Source: Clostridia bacterium (GTDB lineage Bacteria; Bacillota; Clostridia; Christensenellales; Aristaeellaceae). Taken from it: a stretch of 57,781 nucleotides of DNA. The stretch is taken from NCBI GenBank assembly GCA_017521565.1, contig JAFXCE010000127.1, forward strand, positions 1 to 57,781, in the 5' to 3' direction. Position 1 is the first letter of the stretch. Every line of letters begins with the position of its first letter. The notes under the pieces are model-generated. The model was not told the origin of the DNA. It worked only from the letters and a program-made list of their open reading frames with translations, and did not search any database. Shown here in pieces: positions 52,008 through 57,781 of the stretch. The position numbers and the translations under genes were made by a program.

Positions 52008-53489
52008 ATGCAGGACTATGATCTGTACAGGGATATCGCCGAGAGAACGCAAGGCGACGTCTATATTGGTGTTGTAGGTCCCGTCAGGACGGGCAAATCG
52101 ACGTTTATTGCGCGGTTTATGGAGAAGCTTGTGCTTCCCGGGATTGAAAATGCCCATATACGCATGAGAACGCAGGATGAACTGCCGCAAAGCGGTTCGG
52201 GTAGAATGATTATGACAACGCAGCCCGCATTTGTACCCAATGAAGCGGTGATGATTACGCTCCCTCAGGGGAATCGGGTCCGTATCCGCCTGATTGACAG
52301 TGTCGGGTACTTTGTTGATGGTGCATTGGGTACGCAGGATGGAGAAGCACTGCGCATGGTGCGTACGCCATGGTCCCAGGAGGAGATACCTTTTGAGCGC
52401 GCTGCGGAAATCGGAACACAAAAGGTAATCGGGGAGCATTCCACCATAGGTCTGGTGATTACGACGGATGGCAGCGTAACGGATCTGCCGAGGGCGGCAT
52501 ACGTATCAGCAGAGGAACGCGTTGTTCGGGAACTGCAGTTGCTTTCAAAGCCATTTGCAGTGATTCTCAATACGGAAACACCGGATTCGCCAAAAACAGA
52601 AAGCATGAGAAAGGCACTTGAGAAGGATTATGGTGTTCCGGTAATCGCGGCCAATGTTGCCTTGCTGGAGGAAAAAGATATCCGGCTGATTCTTGAGCGG
52701 GTGCTGCATCAGTTCCCGGTTGTAGCCGTGTATATTCAAACGCCCGAATGGGTTGGTGCGCTTGATGATGAGCACTGGCTGATGAAGAGCCTGGTTGAAA
52801 GCATAGAAACGAGTGTACCATCAAGCCTCCGCATTGGCGAGATGTCCCAGTTTGTAAAAGTATTTGAAAACAGCAATGCGTATGCAGATTATGTGAGCCT
52901 CAAAAATGTATCGCATGGAAATGGAGAAGCATGCTTGCAGGTTGGTCTAAAGGAAGGACTGTTCAATCAGGTTTTGGCCGAGCAATGCGGAACAGAGATC
53001 AGAAGCGATGCACATCTGCTGACGCTTCTGAGGGAATTGGTTGAAGCGAAGAACGAATATGATCATGTGGCACAGGCGCTTCGATCCGTCAGGGAAACGG
53101 GTTATGGCCTTGTACCGCCGATGCTGGAAGAGATGACGCTTCAGGAGCCGGAAATCATGAAGCAAGGCGGGAGATTTGGCGTACGCCTGCGTGCAAGCGC
53201 ACCGAGCCTGCACATGATTCGTGTAGACATTCAGACAGAAGTATCGCCTGTTGTGGGCACGGAACAGCAATCGGAGGAAATGATCCGGTATCTGATGGAA
53301 GGATTTGAGCAGGATCCGCAAAAGCTGTGGAGCAGCAATCTGTTTGGCAAGCCACTATCAGAGTTGGTGAGAGAAGGACTCTCCAACAAACTGCTCCGTA
53401 TGCCTCCAGATGCACAACTGAAAGTCCAACAGACACTTCAGAAAATCATCAACGAAGGAAATGGTGGAATGGTCTGTATTTTGTTATAA
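52008..53489 (+). CDS. spoIVA: stage IV sporulation protein A
   Basis: ATPase that polymerises on the forespore surface to form the base of the spore coat. 493 residues, almost the same as B. subtilis (492). Walker A is GPVRTGKST (Lys 30). The TRAFAC-type domain continues with RIRLIDSVGYFV and GLVITTDGSVTDLPR, and then the middle and C-terminal domains, ending EGNGGMVCILL. ATG 52008 has GGGAGGG upstream; the frame from 51936 adds 24 Cys-rich residues not found in the family. A strong sign that the organism makes endospores. A terminator follows. Confidence 0.96.
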   Translation: MQDYDLYRDIAERTQGDVYIGVVGPVRTGKSTFIARFMEKLVLPGIENAHIRMRTQDELPQSGSGRMIMTTQPAFVPNEAVMITLPQGNRVRIRLIDSVGYFVDGALGTQDGEALRMVRTPWSQEEIPFERAAEIGTQKVIGEHSTIGLVITTDGSVTDLPRAAYVSAEERVVRELQLLSKPFAVILNTETPDSPKTESMRKALEKDYGVPVIAANVALLEEKDIRLILERVLHQFPVVAVYIQTPEWVGALDDEHWLMKSLVESIETSVPSSLRIGEMSQFVKVFENSNAYADYVSLKNVSHGNGEACLQVGLKEGLFNQVLAEQCGTEIRSDAHLLTLLRELVEAKNEYDHVAQALRSVRETGYGLVPPMLEEMTLQEPEIMKQGGRFGVRLRASAPSLHMIRVDIQTEVSPVVGTEQQSEEMIRYLMEGFEQDPQKLWSSNLFGKPLSELVREGLSNKLLRMPPDAQLKVQQTLQKIINEGNGGMVCILL

Positions 53490-53494
53490 AAGAA

Positions 53495-53537
53495 ACCGCT
53501 GGTCTGCTTTTGAACGGGCAGTCTGGCGGTCTTTTTT
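53495..53537 (+). terminator. rho-independent terminator after spoIVA
   Basis: 13-bp imperfect stem ACCGCTGGTCTGC / GCAGTCTGGCGGT (two wobble pairs, one mismatch), 10-nt loop, then C and six T. Confidence 0.8.
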
Positions 53538-53606
53538 GCGCGGAGAACCGTATTCAGAATCCGTTCGGGAAAAATGTAACATCCAGAAAAAACTGAAAAA
53601 CTTTGT

Positions 53607-53634
53607 TTGCAAGTGTGCATTTGTATGATATAAT
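53607..53634 (+). promoter_or_regulatory. sigma-A promoter of the rnf operon
   Basis: TTGCAA at 53607-53612, 16-nt spacer, extended -10 TGA-TATAAT with the -10 at 53629-53634. A strong-looking element about 65 nt before rnfC. Confidence 0.85.
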
Positions 53635-53699
53635 GAAGCGTAACATTTTTATTTCACTCAATGTGCAATTGATTGAAAAGCGAAGGGAGGAACTTGTCT

Positions 53700-55019
53700 G
53701 TGGCTACTACCCAGACATTTGGCGGTGGCGTCCATCCGCATGAGATTGGTAACGGAAAGAACTCTACCAATTCTCAGCCGATTCTGAACGCAGCTGCCCC
53801 GGCTCGAGTGACGATTGCCATGGCTCAGCATCTGGGCGCGCCTGCAGCGTGCTGTGTGAAGGTGGGCCAGGTGGTCAATATGGGCCAGGTCATCGGTGAG
53901 GCGCAGGGCTTTATTTCCGCGCCGGTTCATGCGTCTGTTTCCGGTAAGGTTGTTGCACTGACGACATGTGAACTCGCTGGCGGTAAGAGCTGCCCGGCCG
54001 TCGTGATCGACAACGATTTTGAAGATCGCTGGGACGAGTCTGTGAAGCCCCGCGAGAATGTCGATGCGCTTACTGCGCAGGACATTCTGAACATCGCTCG
54101 CGACTGTGCCATTGTTGGCTTGGGTGGCGCAACGTTCCCGACAACTGTCAAGCTCAATACTGAGAAGCTCGATCCGAAGCCGGATACGCTGGTGATCAAC
54201 GGTGCCGAATGTGAGCCGTACCTGACCAGTGATCATCGACTGATGGTTGAAAATGCTGAGCAGGTGATGGATGGCATCCGCTTTGCCATGAAGGCAACCG
54301 GCGTGAAGTGTGCCAAGGTTGGTATCGAGAACAATAAGCCGGATGCCATTGAAGCGATGAAGGCTGTTGCTACTGAGGGTATTGAGGTTGTGGCGCTGCC
54401 AGTTAAGTATCCGCAGGGCTATGAGAAGATGCTCATTTATGCGCTGACCGGACGTAAGGTTCCCAATCGTGCGCTCCCCAGTGCTGTGCAGTGTGTCGTG
54501 ATGAATGTGGCGACTTGCGCTGCGCTGTCTGATGCTGTGCGCAAGGGACAGCCGATCATTGATCGTGTTGTGACGGTTGCCGGCCGTGTGGCCAAGCCGT
54601 GTAATCTGCGTGTTCGCATCGGCGTTCCGCTGATGGATGTGCTGGACCAGGCTGGCGGCATGACTGAGGGCGTTCGCAAGATCGTTTGCGGTGGTCCGAT
54701 GATGGGTAAGGCGATGTCTACCCTCAACACTCCGATTACCAAGAACTTCAGCGCTTTCCTGGCTCTGGGCGATGAAGGTGTCAGCGAAGAAGAGTCTGCA
54801 TGCATCCGCTGCGGCCGCTGCCTGCGTGCCTGCCCGATGGGCCTGATGCCTGCAAAGATGGACGCCTTTGTCCGTCATGGCGATTATGAGAGCGCGATCA
54901 AGATTGGTGCGCTGAACTGCATGGAGTGCGGCTCCTGTACCTATTCCTGCCCGGCAAAGCGCCAGCTGCTGCAGGCTATCAAGGTAGCCAAGTGCGTCGG
55001 CGGAAACATCAAGGCTTAA
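53700..55019 (+). CDS. rnfC: electron transport complex subunit RnfC
   Basis: Peripheral NADH/ferredoxin-handling subunit of the Rnf complex, which couples ferredoxin:NAD electron transfer to ion pumping. 439 residues. The N-terminal barrel has GGGVHPHE. The NADH/FMN domain has GLGGATFPT and NGAECEPYLTSDHRLM. Two [4Fe-4S] motifs follow, CIRCGRCLRACP and CMECGSCTYSCP. GTG 53700 is 9 nt after GGGAGG; the open frame back to a TTG at 53673 starts before the ribosome binding site. rnfD follows by 19 nt, in the usual C-D-G order. Confidence 0.96.
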   Translation: MATTQTFGGGVHPHEIGNGKNSTNSQPILNAAAPARVTIAMAQHLGAPAACCVKVGQVVNMGQVIGEAQGFISAPVHASVSGKVVALTTCELAGGKSCPAVVIDNDFEDRWDESVKPRENVDALTAQDILNIARDCAIVGLGGATFPTTVKLNTEKLDPKPDTLVINGAECEPYLTSDHRLMVENAEQVMDGIRFAMKATGVKCAKVGIENNKPDAIEAMKAVATEGIEVVALPVKYPQGYEKMLIYALTGRKVPNRALPSAVQCVVMNVATCAALSDAVRKGQPIIDRVVTVAGRVAKPCNLRVRIGVPLMDVLDQAGGMTEGVRKIVCGGPMMGKAMSTLNTPITKNFSAFLALGDEGVSEEESACIRCGRCLRACPMGLMPAKMDAFVRHGDYESAIKIGALNCMECGSCTYSCPAKRQLLQAIKVAKCVGGNIKA

Positions 55020-55038
55020 GTTACGGAGGAACGTGAAA

Positions 55039-55983
55039 ATGTCTAAGTATGTTGTTTCGTGTTCTCCGCATCTGCGCGACAATGTGTCGACCAGGAGCAT
55101 CATGCAGGATGTCTGCATTGCGATGCTGCCTGCCTGCCTCGCCGGTGTCCTGTTCTTTGGTTACCGCGCGGCGATTATCCTCGCACTGTCTGTTGCAGCT
55201 GCGGTTCTGAGCGAGAAGTTCTACTGCAAGGCCGCCCATACTAAGGATACCACCGCTGATTTCAGTGCTGTGGTGACTGGCATGCTGCTGGCGATGAACC
55301 TGCCGTCCACCGTTCCGTACTGGATGCCGGTAATCGGCAGCATCATTGCGATTCTGCTGTGCAAGATGATTTTCGGTGGCATTGGTCAGAACTTTATCAA
55401 CCCGGCTCTGGCTGCTCGTGCGATTCTTGCGCTGTCCTGGGCGAGTGTCATGAACACCTTTGCTGCTCCGGCATTTGGCAATCTTGCGGGTGTCGATACC
55501 ATCGCTTCCGTGACGCCGGTATCTGGTGTTGCTGCTGGCAGCTTTACACTGGCGCAGCTGGCGCTGGGTAATATCCCGGGCACCATCGGTGAGACCTGCA
55601 GGATCGCGCTGCTGCTGGGCGCTGCGTATCTTTTCTACAAGAAGGTCATCACCTGGCATATTCCGGTTGCTTTTATCGGTTCTTTTGCCGCGTGCTACCT
55701 GCTCTTTACCGGCTTTGATGTGAACATGGCACTGTATCAGGTTCTCTCCGGCGGCCTGATTCTGGGTGCCTTCTTCATGGCGACGGACTACTCCACTTCT
55801 CCGACAACGGCCAAGGGCAAGATCATCTTCGGTCTGGGCTGCGGTCTGCTCCTGTTCTGGTTCCGTTTCGGTAAGAAGGCTCCGGCGGAGTGGTGCTCCT
55901 TTGCGATCCTGCTGATGAACGTCGTGTCCCCGCTGATCGAGCGTGTGACCGGCACCAAGAGCTTTGGGGAGGTTAAGAAGTAA
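55039..55983 (+). CDS. rnfD: electron transport complex subunit RnfD
   Basis: Integral membrane subunit that carries flavin and forms part of the ion path. 314 residues, about nine or ten helices. It starts VVSCSPHLRDNVSTRSIM, typical of the family. The segment VDTIASVTPVSG aligns with the covalent-FMN attachment region (S-x-T-P type), giving Thr 159 as the likely FMN site. TDYSTSPTTAKGKIIFG is a further family block. GGAGGA lies 8 nt before ATG 55039. Its TAA shares a base with the rnfG ATG. Confidence 0.95.
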   Translation: MSKYVVSCSPHLRDNVSTRSIMQDVCIAMLPACLAGVLFFGYRAAIILALSVAAAVLSEKFYCKAAHTKDTTADFSAVVTGMLLAMNLPSTVPYWMPVIGSIIAILLCKMIFGGIGQNFINPALAARAILALSWASVMNTFAAPAFGNLAGVDTIASVTPVSGVAAGSFTLAQLALGNIPGTIGETCRIALLLGAAYLFYKKVITWHIPVAFIGSFAACYLLFTGFDVNMALYQVLSGGLILGAFFMATDYSTSPTTAKGKIIFGLGCGLLLFWFRFGKKAPAEWCSFAILLMNVVSPLIERVTGTKSFGEVKK

Positions 55984-57781
55984 TGGGTGATGTTTTTAAG
56001 CTCGCGCTTCGTCTCTTCGTGTTCGCGCTTGTGGCTGCCGTCGCTCTGGCGATGACCAACGAAGTGACCAAGGGCCCGATCGAGGCCCAGAAGCTCGCTG
56101 CCAAGATGGAAGCGCTGAATACTGTGCTTCCGGGTTGCGAATATGCTCAGATTGAATATGAAGGCCTGGCCGAGGGTAGCTCCCTGGATGAGATCTTCGA
56201 GGGTAAGGATGCCTCTGGTACTGTTGTTGGCTATGCGCTGACTGCTGCGCCGCAGGGCTATGGCGGACCGATCCCGATCACTGTCGGCATCAGCACCGAA
56301 GGCCATATCACGCAGACCTTTGTTGGTGCGCTGCAGGAGACCGCTGGTCTGGGTACTAAGGTTGGCGAGGCGGAATTCAAGGATCAGTTCATTGCGATTG
56401 CTGCGGATCCGGACACGCTGAACGATGATGTGGATACCATCGGCGGCGCTACGGTTTCTTCCAGCGCGTTTGTTGGCGCTGTTTCCGAGATTCTTGCTTA
56501 TACGAAGAACACCCTCGGTATCGCGCCGGCTGCGGGCGATAAGGATGCGATCCTTGCTGCTGCCGCTGCTGCTGCTGGCGATGCGGAGCCGGTTATCACG
56601 ACCAACACGTATGATGTCAACGGCTTTGGCCCGATGAAGGTTGAGGTCGCGGTCGATGACGCTGGAAAGATCGTGTCTGTCAAGGTCGTCGAGCACAATG
56701 AGACTCCGGGCTTCGGCGCGGATCTGGTTGCCGACGCTGCGGTCTTCGAGGCACTGGTCGGTCAGGATATCGCCGGTGCTGCGATTGATGTCAAGGCCGG
56801 CGTGACCATGACCTCTAAGGCGATCAACGCTGCGCTGAAGGCTGCTGGCCCGCAGGTTCCGACCGATCCGTATACTGTCAAGGGCTTCAATAAGTTCACC
56901 ATGAATGTTGCTGTCCAGGATGGTGTGATTGCTGCGATCAACGCTCCGGTTAACAATGAGACTCCGGGCTTCGGCGCGGACATTTTGACTGAGGATGCGC
57001 TTGCGTATCTGGTGGGTCAGGAGATTGCGACTGCTGAAGTTGATGCCAAGGCTGGCGTGACCATGACTTCCAACGCGATTAAGGATGCCCTGAAGCAGGC
57101 TGCTGCTGCCAACGGCATCGAGATCGCTGCTGAAGAGGCCGACGTGACCGCAGCTGCGACTGTTGCTGCTGAGGAAACCGTCGCGCAGGAGAATGCTGCT
57201 GTCGAGGTTCCGGTCTATGAGACAAAGGGCTTCCAGCCGTTCAAGCTCGCGATCGAAGTTGCGGATGGCAAGATCGCATCCGTAACCTGTACTGAGCACA
57301 GTGAGACTCCGGGCTTCGGCGCGGACATTCTGACCGATGATGCTCTGTCTGCGCTGGTGGGTCAGGATATCGCGACTGCCCAGATTGATGTGAAGTCTGG
57401 CGTGACTCTGACCTCCAACGGCATCAACGAAGCGCTGAAGGCTGCTGCCGCTGCGGCTCCGGCTGCTGTGGAGGAGAGCGCTGCGGAGCCGGTCGTCTAT
57501 GAGGCGAAGGGCTTCCAGCCGTTCAAGCTCGCGATCGAAGTTGCGGATGGCAAGATTGCTTCTGTGACCTGCACCGAGCACAGCGAGACTCCGGGCTTTG
57601 GCGCGGACATTCTGACTGACGAGGCGCTGTCAGTGCTGGTGGGTCAGGATATCGCGACTGCCCAGATTGATGTAAAGTCTGGCGTGACTTTGACCTCCAA
57701 CGGCATCAACGAAGCGCTGAAGGCTGCTGCCGCTGCGGCTCCGGCTGCTGCGGAGGAGAGCGCTGCGGAGCCGGTCGTCTA
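55983..57781 (+). CDS. rnfG: RnfG with a long chain of extra FMN-binding domains (3' end outside window)
   Basis: FMN-carrying subunit of the Rnf complex, here greatly enlarged. The frame is open from ATG 55983 to the right edge (599 complete codons, no stop), against about 200 residues for normal RnfG. Residues 4-22 form a membrane helix. Domain 1 (about 25-180) is standard RnfG with ETAGLG and the flavinylation motif GGATVSS, FMN on Thr 157. Then come smaller FMN-binding domains at about 210-296, 297-372, 412-505 and 506-599. Each has ETPGFGAD and a [SA]GVTxTS motif, with candidate Thr at 275, 360, 475 and 569. Ala/Glu-rich linkers separate some of them. The last two are 94-residue near copies and a further copy begins at the edge. 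This predicts at least five covalent flavins in a row outside the membrane. The flavin transferase (ApbE) and rnfE, A, B would lie downstream or elsewhere. Confidence 0.93.
   Translation, partial: MGDVFKLALRLFVFALVAAVALAMTNEVTKGPIEAQKLAAKMEALNTVLPGCEYAQIEYEGLAEGSSLDEIFEGKDASGTVVGYALTAAPQGYGGPIPITVGISTEGHITQTFVGALQETAGLGTKVGEAEFKDQFIAIAADPDTLNDDVDTIGGATVSSSAFVGAVSEILAYTKNTLGIAPAAGDKDAILAAAAAAAGDAEPVITTNTYDVNGFGPMKVEVAVDDAGKIVSVKVVEHNETPGFGADLVADAAVFEALVGQDIAGAAIDVKAGVTMTSKAINAALKAAGPQVPTDPYTVKGFNKFTMNVAVQDGVIAAINAPVNNETPGFGADILTEDALAYLVGQEIATAEVDAKAGVTMTSNAIKDALKQAAAANGIEIAAEEADVTAAATVAAEETVAQENAAVEVPVYETKGFQPFKLAIEVADGKIASVTCTEHSETPGFGADILTDDALSALVGQDIATAQIDVKSGVTLTSNGINEALKAAAAAAPAAVEESAAEPVVYEAKGFQPFKLAIEVADGKIASVTCTEHSETPGFGADILTDEALSVLVGQDIATAQIDVKSGVTLTSNGINEALKAAAAAAPAAAEESAAEPVV
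57213..57781 (+). repeat. 282-bp tandem repeat within rnfG
   Basis: Copy 1 is 57213-57494 and copy 2 is 57495-57776; a third begins at 57777 and is cut by the window end. Period exactly 282 bp (94 codons), in frame. By eye the two full copies differ at about 19 positions, and only four residues change (Thr/Ala, Asp/Glu, Ala/Val, Val/Ala), so most differences are silent. Each copy encodes one FMN-binding domain plus an Ala/Glu-rich linker. Confidence 0.95.

Noticed and set aside
55788..57581. Open minus-strand frame of 597 codons opposite rnfD/rnfG
   Set aside because: It mirrors the repeat-rich rnfG codons and is dominated by Arg, Ser, Leu and Ile; no start signal. The plus-strand RnfG is unmistakable.
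57213..57781. Direct repeats considered as CRISPR or mobile element
   Set aside because: The repeats are 282 bp, contiguous, in frame and encode a protein domain; no spacers, no transposase, no terminal inverted repeats.
1..57781. rRNA, tRNA, prophage, transposon, toxin-antitoxin or restriction genes
   Set aside because: Gaps between genes were read for tRNA-like cloverleaves and CCA ends, and the gene products for mobile or defence families; none was found.

Overview
This 57.8 kb window looks like housekeeping chromosome from an anaerobic, probably endospore-forming Firmicute of the Clostridia type. The base composition is moderately GC-rich. Evidence for this placement: oxygen-sensitive class III ribonucleotide reductase (nrdD-nrdG), an Rnf electron-transport operon, sporulation genes (spoIIP, spoIVA, a PdaB-like deacetylase, a DUF1614 protein), RemA, ZapA, a YerC-type TrpR-like regulator, HemZ and strong AGGAGG-type ribosome binding sites. 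Species cannot be read from the sequence. I saw no rRNA, tRNA, insertion sequence, prophage or CRISPR array.

Layout. Positions 1-1651 hold the 3' part of a secreted Thr-Pro-linker / PQQ-like beta-propeller protein, followed by glpK (1747-3243) and ilvE (3541-4611). Positions 4754-8707 are a plus-strand run: an unknown protein, an RluA pseudouridine synthase, a HAD phosphatase and a DUF362-ferredoxin fusion. Positions 8842-12505 are a minus-strand nucleotide operon, nrdD-nrdG-dut-msrC, with a pair of NrdR boxes upstream; a phosphoribosyltransferase diverges from it. A triple-LysM protein (13566-14216) converges on a minus-strand cluster: DUF512 radical SAM - der - plsY, then DUF1614 - spoIIP. 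From 19664 almost everything is on the plus strand: a second-type topoisomerase pair; a PdaB-like deacetylase; a double-OB SSB; yerC-like - pcrA - ligA; yicC - remA - gmk - rpoZ - coaBC; a small membrane protein - secD - secF; recJ - rel - dtd - MBL hydrolase - hemZ - unknown - cyclophilin - zapA; U32 - mutS2 - htrA - spoIVA; and finally rnfC-rnfD-rnfG running off the right edge.

Functional themes. The nrd operon gathers anaerobic dNTP synthesis, dUTP removal and a free-methionine sulfoxide reductase under probable NrdR control. The yicC-remA-gmk-rpoZ-coaBC run and the DUF512-der-plsY run are orders I know from Firmicutes. Genome maintenance is well represented (pcrA, ligA, recJ, mutS2, topoisomerase, SSB).

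The most unusual object is at the right edge. RnfG, normally about 200 residues with one covalently bound FMN, here exceeds 599 residues. After a standard RnfG domain it carries at least four more FMN-binding domains, each with its own flavinylation-like Thr motif. The last ones are encoded by an exact 282-bp (94-codon) period that continues past the window end. This suggests a chain of covalent flavins outside the membrane attached to the Rnf pump. Other items worth a look: SpoIIP with a C-terminal membrane anchor, a tandem OB-fold SSB, a topoisomerase A subunit with GyrA-box-like motifs only in late blades, and several conserved-looking unknown genes.
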